A stretch of DNA of 64,000 bases from Notospermus geniculatus. Its lineage: Eukaryota > Nemertea > Pilidiophora > Heteronemertea > Lineidae. Shown piece by piece: positions 11,356-23,733 of this stretch (position 1 is its first letter; the number at the start of each line of letters is the position of its first letter). Made by a program: the position numbers and the translations under genes. The notes beneath the pieces were generated by a model. The model did no database searches, had not been told where the DNA came from, and saw only the letters and a program-made list of their open reading frames with translations. Location of the stretch: positions 64,398-128,397 of the forward strand of contig NMRB01001507.1 of assembly GCA_002633025.1 (NCBI GenBank), read 5' to 3'.

Positions 11356-12303
11356 CTGTTGGGACGAAAGAATCATTCATTCACTGTTGCATAACAAAGG
11401 GTTAATTCTACGAAAAGGATAAATGACACTGAAAGGGAGCTGGTTTCTTAATAACGTATTACTATATCATCCTTCACACAACACCCATACCAAGAGAAAG
11501 GTGATTTTCAATCCAAAACACTGTCCTGTTCGTCAAAAATGGTGCAATCGCGATTCAGTTCACATATCATGGTATGGCATGGCCAGCACTTTCTACTGCA
11601 GTCTACATGCTCTGTAGCAAGTTCAAGTGAGGATACATGCTGATAAAACTCGAATTGATACTCAAAATTGCTCGAAAACAACAAAAATCTGGGAACTCCA
11701 CATGCACTGCCACTTGCTCCGCCACTGCCACTAGCTCCGCCAGGTTGCTCCACCTCTGACCTTTTCCATATGTTTAATTATCATTAAAAAACCGCTGAAT
11801 AGTTTTGATTTTTGTTTCTTGGTCATTAAACTAGACTAATTTATCTTCAAAATGACACCAAAATCAACCGCGTAGAGGTTGTTTTAGTGATTCTATGAAT
11901 GTTTGAATCTGCAAATTTTGCTCCACCTGCAACGACTCCACCTTATCAGTGTGACCAGTTCATGACACATGACCAGTAGCATTCACGAAACAACAACGAG
12001 CAGCTGACGATATTAACACTGGCTGTTTTAGGCCAAAAAATATACTGTGCACATCCGGCGTTCAGAGCTTATAAAAATCTTAGTTGATGAGTCCGGTGCC
12101 ACTCATGAGGGAAAAAAGACTTATATTGGATGACAAGAAATCATAATGTAACTTGGTGGGTTACCAACCTTATCCGGTGTGCTATACAATCAGCTGGGAA
12201 CTGTTTTTTTCTCAACTGCTTCCCTGGTATAGATTTGTCATAGAATAAAAAGATGTTGGGTATGCTTTCCTGCATGCACCTGGGATGACATTTTCCCAGT
12301 CGT
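11356..12303. other. No recognisable gene
   Basis: Includes a short imperfect repeat of CACTGCCACTTGCTCCGCC / CACTGCCACTAGCTCCGCC near 11703-11745. Nothing else is recognisable. Confidence 0.4.
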
Positions 12304-12937
12304 CGGAGGTGTTGGCCCTTGCATTAACATGCAGGAGAAAACACTTGAAAAAAGTCGAACGTCTACAAGTCAGAAGAAAACGAAAAGAAAGATCCAATAT
12401 CTTTGGTGCTAACTCTACAGAAACACAGCCTTCTATTCCAACAAAAGGCGAGTGAAGACAGGCTGAGTTTGATATTTTAAGTTGAAAAAAGGTATGTAAC
12501 AAATGGCTTTCACCAGAAATATACATCTGCTTTCATGACTCACGACCGTTAGTAGCAAATCGTTGTACTGCTTCCATCTAATGTGTATTCCTCGAAAATA
12601 ATCGGTTGACAAGGATATCGAAAAGATATCGGCGGAGGTGTTGACTCTTGCATTAAGGAAAAACACTTGAAAAAAGCCGAACGGCTACAAGAAGAAAACG
12701 AAAAGGAAGATGCAGCACCTTTGACTTTATACAGAAACACACCTTCTATTCCAACAAGGCAAGTGAAGACAGGCTGAGTTTGATATTTTAAGTTGAAAAA
12801 AGGTATGTAACAAATGGCTTTCACCAGAAATATACATTTCTGCTTTCACTGACGACCATTAGTAGCAAATCGTTGTACTGCTTCCATCTAATGTGTATTC
12901 CTCGAAAATAATCAGTTGACAAGGATATCGAAAAGAT
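12304..12937 (+). repeat. Tandem duplication (~320-bp unit), possibly exon-derived
   Basis: Two copies, about 12304-12632 and 12633-12937, share GGAGGTGTTGNCYCTTGCAT, AAACACTTGAAAAAAG, ACCTTCTATTCCAACAA, GTGAAGACAGGCTGAGTTTG, GGTATGTAACAAATGGCTTT and ATCGTTGTACTGCTTCCATC. In copy 2 one plus-strand frame stays open for about 46 codons to a TGA and reads as a charged, helix-like stretch (KHLKKAERLQEENEKEDAA). In copy 1 the same region is frame-shifted. The GGTATGT after the shared block could be a splice donor. This could be a duplicated and decayed exon, but it may equally be a non-coding duplication. Confidence 0.55.
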
Positions 12938-13469
12938 TGATTCAGCGTACCGTAACCATCTTTGATATTCGAACATCAAAGTGATCCATCGGGTCATTAC
13001 TATTAAGGGAAGACTGGATTGGATTGTAGCTTAAAGCTTTGGATTTTTACCTTGTCGACCTTCAATGTACATGTACAGAGAACCAGATTATAAATCTGAT
13101 TGATCAATACGCTAGGCCGATCACCCACACAACCCATTAAATGATTAAAGTCGGACAAAGCCCAACATACATGTATAATTAAGTCAGAAATGCTCACTGA
13201 AATTCTTTCGGTTTCGAATAGATTACATATACGGTAAACAAAGGTTGTAAAATTTTGTTTAGACACAGCCCGTTTGGATATGATGCTGTAGAGCTCTTTT
13301 GACAGGCAGACAAGTGCATTTCACGTTGACAGATAGGCTACGCCCGTTGAATTTGGCACTTACATGTATTTGGAAGAAGAAGAAGGCCTACGATGGCTTT
13401 CAATAGATTGACAGGAAAATGCAAAGATCTTCCAATAGTACAACACAACAGAAATACTTCTGGTAGCTC
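12938..13469. other. No recognisable gene
   Basis: Unique-looking sequence containing TACATGTA motifs near 13067 and 13168. I see nothing else I can name. Confidence 0.4.
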
Positions 13470-13550
13470 GACTTGAAAGTGCCAGCCTGAAGAAGACCCC
13501 CGTTGGGGTCGAAAATTTGCTAAATTTCTGGAGGACGACTTCGGTTATTC
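13470..13550 (+). repeat. Dispersed repeat with hammerhead-like core, copy 1
   Basis: Contains CTGAAGAAGACCCC, loop CGTT, then GGGGTC-GAAAA. The GACCCC/GGGGTC stem is perfect and is bracketed by CTGARGA on the 5' side and GAAA on the 3' side, the order of the conserved core of a hammerhead ribozyme (CUGANGA, stem II, GAAA). Homologous copies lie on the minus strand at 39530-39612 and 62805-62855, with the same stem but different loops. One extra A between the core and the stem departs from the canonical form, so catalysis is unproven. The repeat continues right through TTTCTGGAGGACGACTTC. Confidence 0.55.
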
Positions 13551-16500
13551 AACAGAAAAGACCAATGTAATGTACGAAAGGAACTTGATGGGAGTTGTTG
13601 GGATTGGTCAACAGAAATGTTACGTCTGACGACGGTCAGGTGGATGTGAAGAGTGAAACCGAACTACAACGACGTGACATCATTGAGTGAAGCGATCAAT
13701 CGATGAGGGTTCGCCCTCATACCCTTGAACCCTTGAATAAGACGCCAACAAAAGCTCTTTAACTCGTGTCTCCCTATTAGAACTTGTTGATCCACAAGTA
13801 TCTAACGGTATTAGTCAAACAAAGCACCAACGTTCCTTCATTTGACATTCGTCCCACACGTACCAATCGAACTACAAAGCGGCAAAGGCGAGAGAACAAG
13901 CGCCGTCTCAAGATCTTTAAGAAGCAGAGGCGATTGATAATACGAGATATATTGGATACAGGAAGCCATGGTATTACATTGAACACCAATTATTTCGTTC
14001 GTAAAAGTCATGCGAGATAGTAATATCAATATGCTTTAGGGTTTCTCTCTTTTAGGGTGTTTAGTGTTAGGCGAAGCTCTGTGTTGTGGTTGACGATAAA
14101 GGCGGTAAATATGTCAGGAGTCGTGATTGGTCAATTCATTGCTGGCAGTCGACCCAGTTTAAACATTCATTCAAATTTATATTTTGCCTATTTCCGTCAG
14201 TGGATCAGGTGCATTTTGTCTTTTAAAGCGAATTGATATCGGAAAAATTTGATTTAGAAATAGAATTTGAAAGGGGACGAATTTTCGGGAAAAAATGTAA
14301 ACAAACTTCTCCAGAATGTCAACAAAGAAATGTTCGTGCATTCTGATTGGCTGAAATTTTGTGTTTACAAACACCAGCCAAATGTAAATAAAATCCGCTA
14401 TCAATTCGCTTTAACTTAGAGCTTCGTCGGAAATCGAATCCAGACATCCATCTGTCTTTGGAAGAGCCTTCTGCTCATTTTATTTGACATTACGTTCAGA
14501 GGCATTTGTGGATATTGGGTTTGTTATCAAATCATTTTACGCCAGACTGACCAAGGTATTAACCTATATACTATGGTGATGGCAGCAATTCTGTCATCGT
14601 ACGTCACCCCATGAGTGAAATGAACCCCAAAAAGAACATTTAACCGCTACTTGCATTCAATGACTGCCCAAGTTTTGACATATGTTGTTTGGTCAGTTCT
14701 TCAGACAGATATTCACGAGAATAGCATTACTCACTTAATGAAACCTCTTTGCGGCTATATATTAGATGTTGCATATCTGTGCCACGCCAAATGCTGTCAA
14801 GTGTGCATCTGCTCCGATACATTTTTTGGGGGCTTGGGTCTAGTTTCTAGGCGATGTATTATGTTATTTTGCGACCGGTTCAAACGCCTCTGTTATTGAG
14901 CACATTATAGGTACTCGTAGTTAGTAAAAGTTTGAACATTTTTGATTGGTAGAATACAGAATTACATGTTTCAGACAATGGTCATATATGAATAAAGTCT
15001 AGTAAATGCTTTTACTTGAATTTTGCAATACAAATGCACTAGGCAATGCTGTACAAATCTGAATGAAAGCATTTGATGACCCATTGTACATATAAAAGCA
15101 GACACGCCCGCCTGAGCAAGGTGTATTACTCACTTGCCGTTGTTGATTACGCCAACGATTTGCTTGTGATTGATGTCAGCCAAATGAAACTTGATTTTGG
15201 TCTCAGTCGAGTTATCAAGCTTACCAATCAAAATCTGTCGATTTTTTTCACGCCGAGTCCTAACGAATGTTTGCAGACTGACGTAAAAAGAAGTGACCAA
15301 ACATTGCGATGGTGATTGCTGTTTATGAGATCAAGAAGAGTCTCTTGAGAGAGCCAATTATGATACTTGGCAGGTTGTGGGAAGGAGTCAGCGCTGATTA
15401 AATACAGTGTTATGGTATGGATGATGCAGAAGGGGTCCATCGCTCCGATGCCTTAATAGGCTCTTCGCAGATGTCTCCGGAAAGAAAATGCTGTGACAGA
15501 AATTAACCCAGTGATTCCCTCGCCAGCGCAGCTGTCACAAGGGGAAAAATATATCCATCGGAGGGATGCAATAAACGACGCAGCGGTGATATTGCCAATT
15601 GCCAATGATTCCTCGAGCCTGGCGTTGGGGAAACTCCCGGCTTGCATTTTGTTTCCTTTCTTTCAAAATGCATGGCCGAACACGCTACCGTGCAACCGTG
15701 AGCTATGTTAGGACCGGGCACCCGCCTACATGATGGGATATTTCACGACTGCAACGCCACAGTAGTACCTTTCCCCGAGGAAGGGCAAATATCGTTCGGA
15801 AATTCGCCTTCACTGGGCATGCTCACATTCCCCGAGAGGAGCGCCAGAAACTTCCTCGGGGAAGCTTTCCGAACACGCTATAAGTACGCGACAAATTTGA
15901 TGCATCATAGAGTACAGCACTGAACTGTGACAGTGTCATTGGCAAGTATTTTCTGATAAAAACAGTATTTTCTCGCAGTACTGTATAATGTCGATCCCTG
16001 GTTTGGTACGCATAAAAAATGGAAGTACTGTACTGAATGATTGGAAACCGAGATCATTTGACAATAAGCACGGTTTCTATATCTGTAAAGTATGCTATTC
16101 GAATGAAAATATGAGAAAAGCAAATTCAATCAAATATTCGGAAATACGAGAGAAAAAAATTTTACTAATCAATTTTCCTGTCGTGTTGGATTGCTTTTTC
16201 GAACTATTTCATTTAAGATACGGCCGGGTTGTCTTGGCTCAAAATACGGGTGTATTATTAAGGGTGTCTGAGCTTACCTTATGCAAGTGGATTTAGTTTT
16301 GACCTGAAAATGTGTTGTATGAATAATTGAAAACCGCAGGGGCACACCACATTTAAAGAATTATAATCCACTGTGACTTGTTTGTACCGGGACACACTAC
16401 ACCACATGCACAAATATCGAATAATACACTGTACTCCCATGTTGATATAAACAGGTTGGCCCACACCTACATGTAATCCTACATTTCCTTTGCCAAAAAT

Positions 16501-17442
16501 CAAATGTAAACATTTCGGCACTTTTATAGCCTACTTATATTGCATGAATGATATATAAAATCATACAACGGCTCCTTTCAGTTAAGGCGCTGCGCCGATG
16601 GTTTGAACATAATTTTACTTATTTCAATAATCAGAGGAGCCTATAACACATGCGTATGAAAAAGTCCAACTCGTTAAAAACCATGGTTCATTGTAAATGC
16701 ATCACCTAAAGACGTATTCTACGTTGATGATGTCACTGCATGACTATGCATAATGAGATTGTCATCTTAATGGTAAGGGGGTTCGTGCGTAAAGAAATGA
16801 TTCCTTGATAAATGTGACGGGAAATTCAATTTCAGGCGTCTTCAAATATGAAATGGCACAAGGACTACAGCGTCAGCGCCTATCGATATCAACCAAGAAA
16901 GCGATCTAGAGGCAGTTGCTTATCTTGAGCCTAGAGTGACGTGTAGGCCTATGTCATCCAATGATACGCCTACAAAATGATACCAATAGAAGCTGTCAAC
17001 CAATAGTTGTCACCAACGGTCCAATAGGAGCAGTCAGCCAAAAGATGGCAGCAAAGTCTGCCGCTCGAAAATCGCGTGAATGGACAGCCAGCCTAAACCT
17101 CTCTGGTCCAGTGCGAGAACTGCCCAATGCCAATCTAGCCTACTGTTAGCTACATTCAGCGTAAGCAGTCGAATGACTTCTCAACCGCTTGCTCGGCTGG
17201 CTACAAGGATCCAATCTGCCGAAAAGCTACTTCATGTAATGGCGCTCAATGAGATTCGGAAAAAATAGTGCCAGACCATGTTGCTTATACATGTATACAT
17301 TATTTATCAATGAAATCATTAACTCGTGATAGACGACTTGAGCCATGTGGTCGAGACAAACTGAATTGGATGCTTGCATGGGAATGTCTTACAGCATGTT
17401 AGCGCTACGGTATATGACACGGAGACGATTTTGTACCAACGA
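13551..17442. other. No recognisable gene
   Basis: About 3.9 kb without a supportable gene. A short inverted repeat (TTCCCCGAGGAAG / CTTCCTCGGGGAA) lies at about 15771-15867. Open frames here are at most about 100 codons and match no domain I know. Confidence 0.45.
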
Positions 17443-17599
17443 ATCTTAGGGCCGTACGCACCAAACGAAGATTATCTTGAACTCAGGTTGAGCCACAACT
17501 TTTCCATTGTCACATCATGCCCTGGCAAACCTGAACAATTGAAAAGTTGTGGCTCAACCGGAGTTCAAGATAATCTTCGTTTGGTGCATAGGGCCCTTA
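17443..17599. mobile_element. Foldback element, long arms
   Basis: Left arm CCAAACGAAGATTATCTTGA then ACTCAGGTTGAGCCACAACT; right arm is its reverse complement with few changes. Arms are about 65 bp around a loop of about 25 bp (GTCACATCATGCCCTGGC). Outer ends read CTTAGGGCC on the left and GGGCCCTTAT on the right. It directly abuts the element beginning at 17602. No target duplication could be set with confidence. Confidence 0.75.
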
Positions 17600-17601
17600 T
17601 A

Positions 17602-17898
17602 GTGAGATTTCGCAACCGCCCGGTGTAACAATAAAGAGTGTCCCCTGTAAAAAGTGTCCGCTTGTATTGTTCAATGACGGATTAAGGTGCATGGCTGTAG
17701 AAACCAATCACCAGAGATTGGACTGTCACAATAAGATCTTTTGTTCCTTGGACACTTTTTTCCATAGGGATATTCTTTCCTGCCACACCTGTATGGTCAA
17801 CGACCAGGCTTATTTATTGTTCGGGTATAAATTGTACTGAGACAATAGAAAATCGTAACAATGTAAACACAGGTCTATCCGGGCCGTGGTGAAAACTC
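17602..17898. mobile_element. TA-flanked element, GTGAGATTTCGCAACCGCCC / GAGTTTTCACCACGGCCC ends
   Basis: The left end reads TA-GTGAGATTTCGCAACCGCCC and the right end, reversed, reads TA-GAGTTTTCACCACGGCCC, with TA at 17600-17601 and 17899-17900. The inside (17638-17800) matches 4092-4290 in inverted orientation, and the right part matches the element at 24917 (CCCGGATA, then GTTACGATTTTC). The ends belong to the same broad group as TAGGGAGTTTTCGCAAA. Confidence 0.6.
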
Positions 17899-17930
17899 TA
17901 TTGTTGCCCTTGTCACGACACTAAAGCTGC

Positions 17931-18080
17931 CCATACACGATCAATATTATTGCACAATATGAGGATCAAAATGGGCAATATTATTGTCAATCTTTCTTCT
18001 AACTATCATGCTAGAAGCACACGACCACCCATTTGGGCCCCATATTGTGCAATAATATTGCGCCGTGTATGGGCGGCTTA
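17931..18080. mobile_element. Foldback element, GCYGCCCATACACG ends
   Basis: Left end TAAAGCTGCCCATACACG, right end reversed TTAAGCCGCCCATACACG, with inner arms AATATTATTGCACAATATG. The right side ends in TTAA and the left in CTAA, so an eroded TTAA target duplication is possible. About 150 bp and non-coding. Confidence 0.7.
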
Positions 18081-20517
18081 ACTTGCTGAGGATAACCTGT
18101 ACATTAATGTATTGATGGAAAACATAAGCCTCTGCACTGTCTTGAAACCTATCTATTTGCCATCATGTTGCATTAATCAGAATGAGAGGTCGCAGTAACT
18201 CATACAAACGCACTTGTCGGAAACGAGAGGATTTGCTGAGCGTGGGTCCATGTTCCCGTGATCAGTACCAGGGATTATTGTCGAGTTGACCAACAGTCAT
18301 CAATCACAGCAGCGGCGTAGACCTTCTAATTCCCTCAGCACTACTTAAACGATTCTCATGAAGGTCATGCAAAATTACACGGTGATCGTCCCGACCTTCA
18401 AATCAACATGTGCTATGGCCCTACATGTAATTCATTTAGCGGTGGGGAGGGTGGTAGTAATAATTGCCAATCAAAGAAGGGTGGTAGTAATATTGTTACA
18501 TTGTTCATTTTCAGCAAATAGTTATATGAAAGCAAATAGCGATCATTCGATTATGAGAAACAAAACCGTACCGGTATGCAGAAAGCAGATTTCTTTGCGA
18601 ATTACGTCTTTTCAGTGTCATCTTCTCACAAGTTTAGAAAAAACGATTGCCAGATACAGTTTTGGCTTTGACCTAAAAGAACCACAAAAATAATCACTAA
18701 TTGCTTTATCATCCGCTTTGATCAGCAAACCACACTAAGACGTCTTTATCGGCCCAGAAATCATCAACCCCTTTCTTGTTCATTGCAGGATTTATGGCCT
18801 TTAACAAAATCCCCATTTTGAAGAAAAGTGGTCATTCTTTGTTTGCTTCTTACAAATGGATATCAAACGGTTTTATTCATAGATGATGGATTCTTTTACA
18901 TCGTGATTTCTTTAGTAGCCCGTTTGGTTTCATTTGCCGCTGGCTCTTGCGTCTTATTGGTGAAAACAAAGGTAACAGACAAGTAATTGTCGCAGACTAG
19001 AACAAAATGCGATGATTCGGAATGATATCGGAATTCCATCGTTTCTCTTTGTAGCTGTACATTTACCGCGGATATCTTTTTAATACACTTTGCTTATTTC
19101 TTACCTCGTATATGTTGCTATAATTATTTGAGATAAAGATTTATGAAGCGAATAAAGGTTTGTGGAAGATATGAATGGTTTATTTGATCCCGAATTCCCA
19201 TTAGAGTTTTTTCAACAACAGTTTGTAGTGAAATATCAGCTGAACACGTAAGTAGAAAATAAATGGCCACCTTTTGTTGGGTTATTTTGATAATTGGCGC
19301 TATTGCCGAAAAGTTGTGCTGTGATTTTGAAAAAGATATATATGGTCGAGTTATTATTCCTCTCAATCGTTATGTTTTATTTCATGTGATTAGTGCCCCC
19401 TGGTAGCCTCTCTCACCTGGACGCCACATTTCGGTGCGTCTCCACTGAAAGCCTGAGGTTGAATACAGTGGCGCCACCCAAGAGGCCGGTAGTCTATCGC
19501 TCTGCAGGTATTGTGAAGTTCTGTAGAGCACCATGCCCGGGCGCTGTGATTGTCTGTTCACACAGTTGAGCTTTAAGCTGAGAAAGTGAAGGACATACTG
19601 TATTTTTATTCATTTCAGTAAATCAGTATTTATCTGGAACCAACGTTTCTTCATTTGACATCAAAGGTATTCAATAACTGCAGCCAAAAGTGATTGTATC
19701 TTTGACGTGGCGATTTGAAATGGCTTATTCTGCATCAACATTGAACAACATAGGGCCACATTATAGAATGAAGCGTTTTTGTGACGTGTCAATATGAATT
19801 CCTTCACACACATCAACAAAAATGATGCGCAGAAATATCAGATTCTTGGTTCGGAGAGGAATGTGTTACATCGGCTACCGGATCTTGGGTCGGCAGATGA
19901 GGGACAACTTATTTTAGCCAGAAAAGCCTGGGATGTTCTTCATCACGAAAAAGTATTGAAAATCTTCCACACTAACCGATATTTTGTAATCTAGTTATCG
20001 GAAATAATATTTGCTTAGTAATTGAGTAGCCGATAGAAATAACGTTAAGTAATGACTGTAATCTTTCTGAGTGCATCGTTGGATACGATATTTTTTCGTG
20101 TGGAAAAGAAAGCTAGGGACGTTTTCAGTACGCCATAGGGAGCTGATATAGTGATATTGTCCTCTTGCAAAGTTGCATTCGTTTCCTGACATCCATCAAT
20201 TTGCTTATGAATATTTAAATGATATGGCTATTTTATGACATTTCTTGGAATAGCGCGAGAAAAGTAATGTACAAAGTAAAGCGCGTCAATTTCAAGTGGG
20301 AGCATCAAGAGAGGATGTAATTTGTGACTTGGTAGGCAGGCAAATGCATCGACATAAAACGCAGCAAACAGCTTAAGTGTATCGATATGAATAATAGAGA
20401 GATTTTCCATCAAATTCCAGTCGGAAAGTACACGAAGTTCTTTCGGATAGAATCACACGAAACGGGGGGAAATCCCGTGAACTGTGTTTGGAATAATGAT
20501 GGAATTAAAAGCAGCAG
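18081..20517. other. No recognisable gene
   Basis: About 2.4 kb of unique-looking sequence. GGGTGGTAGTAAT is repeated at about 18448 and 18479. I see no exon or repeat ends. Confidence 0.45.
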
Positions 20518-20590
20518 CAATATCTTTAACGTTCTGTTTGCTGTTTCAGGCCTGTTTTCCAAGGACACGAAGAAAACCAAACGGCTATTA

Positions 20591-21004
20591 GGGTGTGTTT
20601 CAAAATTGGTCACCCAAGAAAATGGGGCAAAATTTAACTTTGAAATGATCACAAAGATTTGTGCCATTGATTTTCCAAAAATCAAATGCAAATTTGATAA
20701 TATAGACCTATATTAAGAGTTTCTCCATCTGGGATGTACTGTGTACACTCATTTGAAGCAGGGTATCAAAAAATATTGAGCTTACCAGCAAAATCTATCG
20801 TTCCATCCGACAGCAAAACTACTTTCTGCTGTCAGACTTTAAAGGGTTAATAGATCAATTAGTTTCAGTGCCGTAATTTAGAGCTCCACGATACCTAGAT
20901 CTGACATGAATATTATAGAGTTTCAAGGAACAGCCTTTCACCAGTAGACAAAAGAATGGTAGAAATTTTCTGGTGTCGGACGGAACACTTTTTGAAACAC
21001 ACCC
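20591..21004. mobile_element. Insertion with GGGTGTGTTTCAAAA ends (unit 1 only)
   Basis: Ends are GGGTGTGTTTCAAAA and TTTTTGAAACACACCC, flanked by ATTA on both sides (20587-20590 and 21005-21008). The paralogous site in unit 2 (about 22637-22645) reads CTATGTACTTATG and has no insertion. The inside has no transposase-like frame. The TTA within the flank and the GGG start would suit a PIF/Harbinger-type element, but a 4-bp duplication fits the ends better; classification is open. Confidence 0.75.
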
Positions 21005-21351
21005 ATTACTTATGAATGAAGAAGCATTCTGCCAGCATATTTTGCACATGTACATGTATGTATATACCCTCGACAATCGAAGACATGCCGTGTAGAGTCG
21101 CACGTTTATCGCTAATTGAAAGAAATAGGGATACCGTGAATTCTGATGAGTCTGTCTGAAATTGAATCAGTAACCATCATCGGAAGTCATGAATAGTTAT
21201 CTCAAGGTTTCAGTCAACTTTTCAAGGTCGTTTCCCTCGCGCCCGGATCAAATTGACGGCAGATGAAACTGTGATTAGACTGTATTGGCATGTCAAATAT
21301 TTGCGAAAGCTTAGAGTTGACGCGCATTTGTTTTGCATACGGCAGTTTAAA

Positions 21352-21360
21352 TACATTGTA
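21352..21360. other. Putative excision scar TACATTGTA
   Basis: Unit 1 reads TTTAAA-TACATTGTA-GATGTGAG where unit 2 reads TTTAAA-TA-GATGTGAG (TA at 22973-22974). The extra bases are CATTG plus TA. Confidence 0.55.
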
Positions 21361-21677
21361 GATGTGAGTTATTGAGTCGAACAGTGTAAATTTGCAGAGA
21401 CATATTCCATGGTCGTATTTCACTTCCTGAAATAGTGAAAATGCATTGGACTAATCCGATTTATGTAAATGTCAATATAACGTAGCTTTTCACATCCCTA
21501 GATTTGGAGTAGAATAAGTTACTATAGACATAGTATATTTCAATATCCATTTAAAAAATTCCTATCTTGAATGTCTCAGTCTCCGTCGTCAGTGACTACG
21601 GAGAAAAAAGGTACGGTGAACCATTTGGTAGGCCTATTCATGCCTGAAGTGAGGCAAATAGCTTATGTACAGGTATG

Positions 21678-21691
21678 TAGGCCTACATGTA
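21678..21691. other. Compound scar TAGGCCTACATGTA
   Basis: Unit 1 reads GTATG-TAGGCCTACATGTA-AATG; unit 2 (23318-23325) reads GTATG-TACATGTA-AATG. The units thus share TACATGTA and differ by GGCC plus TA, consistent with two successive events at adjacent TA sites. Confidence 0.6.
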
Positions 21692-22465
21692 AATGCACAT
21701 CAAGTGAAGTGCAGACACGCAGTGGAGAAATTGACATGTTGTTATCACGAGACGGCTTGGCGTGCAGTGACACAAAGGTCTGACTGATTTCTCCTTTTGG
21801 TATCCCGTTCTCTTCAATTTTTATGTCGCTGATGGGGTACCACGTACTCTCCGAGCAGACAGACTACTAAAACAAGTTGGCCAATTCAACAGAATCAATA
21901 AGCAGCTCTTTTAAATTCATGAAGGGGACGAAACAAGCTCATTCTCGTTAGTGGCCTGGAAGAACCAATGATCATGAGATGCTCCGAAAAATCAGCTGAA
22001 CTAGGGTCTGCGCATGAAGAAGCATTTGTTGCTGGTGTTCACAGTGGGCTTTCGAGGGTACGGTCGGTTATTGCTGCCCACGCCGCTGTTACTGGACGAC
22101 GTTGTACAATAGAACCCTCTGTTGCATTGGCCAATTAGTTACAATAAAGCAAATCCTTGAAACCCACAATGGCCATTGAAATCAACAGCAGGCATGAGAG
22201 CCGAAGGGCAGTTCTGTCCTTCCAAGATGCGAATCGGAAAATGCTTTGTCTGGAATTACCGTGGCGAGAAATAACAAAGCATTTCACTTCCACAATGGCG
22301 AATGCAAATCATTTGGTCAAAATGTTTTGTTTTGTTTTTCTCGCAACGGTTGCGCGGCGAGGATGTATGAATAGGGATACATATGTCGGATTCAATTTTC
22401 TCCACCCCATTGGTTTGGAGATATTCAAGATAAACTGCTGTCCATTTACTTTTGGCCATGAGTGT

Positions 22466-22575
22466 ACGTAGTAAATCGGGTCAATTCGCCGACAACGTAG
22501 TTGGTCTCTGGGTTGGAGAGTGGCGCGGTGGCGTCGTCTGTCGAGAAAAAGTGGCAATACCATGGTCCTTTAATA
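22466..22575. mobile_element. 3' fragment of the TTAA element
   Basis: Matches the right half of the elements at 8176 and 32319 (GTAGTAAATCGGGTCAATTC, GGGTTGGAGAGTGGCGCGGT, GTGGCAATACCATGGTCCTT, then TTAA). The left half and left terminal repeat are absent. It lies between the two units of the segmental duplication. Confidence 0.75.
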
Positions 22576-23733
22576 TCTTTAACGTTCTGTGCTGTTTCAG
22601 GCCAGTTTTCAAAGGACACGACGAAAACCAAACAGCTATGTACTTATGAATGAAGAAGCATTCTTCCAGCACATTTTGTACATGTTGCACTTGACAATCG
22701 AAGTCTTTCCGTGAAGAATCGCACGTTTATCGCTAATTGAAAGAAATAGGGATACCGTGAATTCTGATGAGTCTGTCTGAAATTGAATCAGTAACCATCA
22801 TCGGAAGTCATGAATAGTTATCTCAAGGTTTCAGTCAACTTTTCAAGGTCGTTTCCCTCGCGCCCGGATCAAATTGACGGCAGATGAAACTGCGATTAGA
22901 CAGTATTGGCATGTCAAATATTTGCGAACGCTTATAGTTGACGCGCATTTGTTTTGCATACGGCAGTTTAAATAGATGTGAGTTATTGAGTCGAACAGTG
23001 TAAATTTGCAGAGACATATTCCATGGTCGTATTTCACTTCCTGAAATAGTGAAAATGCATTGGACTAATCCGATTTATGTAAATGTCAATATAACGTAGC
23101 TTTTCCCATCCCTAGATTTGGAGTAGAATAAGTTACTATAGACATAGTATATTTCAATATCCATTTGAAAAATTCCGTATGAAATAGATGTGAATTCCTA
23201 TCTTGAATGTCTCACTCAGTCTCCGTCGTCAGTGACTACGGAGAAAAAAGGTACGGTGAACGATTTGGTAGGCCTATTCTTGCCTGAAGTGAGGCAAATA
23301 GCTTATGTACAGGTATGTACATGTAAATGTACACATCAAGTGAAGTGCAGACACGTAGTGGCGAAATGAGGAACCCGAGTGCCGTTTATCCCGACAGGTC
23401 GGCGCAGCGATCGATGTGACCGAACCGACGTCATTGACGTCGTTTTATGTGCTGACGTTGCGTCATGAAAAAATCAGCTGTACATTTTTCTACAGGAAAA
23501 AATGAGACATGACGTTGCCGTTATCGCCATCCTACCTCTTTATTTTAAGGGAAAAGCAAAGAAATTGCAGAAATTTTCATCCGCGACAAGATGGTGTAAA
23601 TTTTAATGTCATGCGACCGAAAAAATCGGGTTTATTTCACGCCAGAAGTTAATGGAAATGACTGGAAATCACGTTGAAAAAAGAAACTTCGGTCTCATCG
23701 ATCGCAGCGCCACGTCGTGACGTTAGTTCGTTA

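Larger units (their letters stand above)
20518..22377 (+). repeat. Segmental tandem duplication, unit 1
   Basis: Starts AATATCTTTAACGTTCTG and runs to GGATGTATGAATAGGG; unit 2 occupies about 22570-24787 in the same order and orientation. Shared landmarks include ACTTATGAATGAAGAAGCAT, GGATACCGTGAATTCTGATG, TCGGAAGTCATGAATAGTTA, CTCCGTCGTCAGTGACTACG, GACAGACTACTAAAACAAGT and GAAATCAACAGCAGGCATGA. Unit 1 carries a 414-bp insertion (20591-21004) that unit 2 lacks, and lacks the 766-bp insertion present in unit 2. It looks non-coding; open frames inside it are not conserved between units. Confidence 0.85.

Noticed and set aside
10948-11422. Open frames of 111-142 codons
   Set aside because: They run through the N gap, so their length is an artefact.
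15771-15867. Inverted repeat TTCCCCGAGGAAG / CTTCCTCGGGGAA
   Set aside because: Only 13-bp arms with no clear element ends or target duplication; could be chance.
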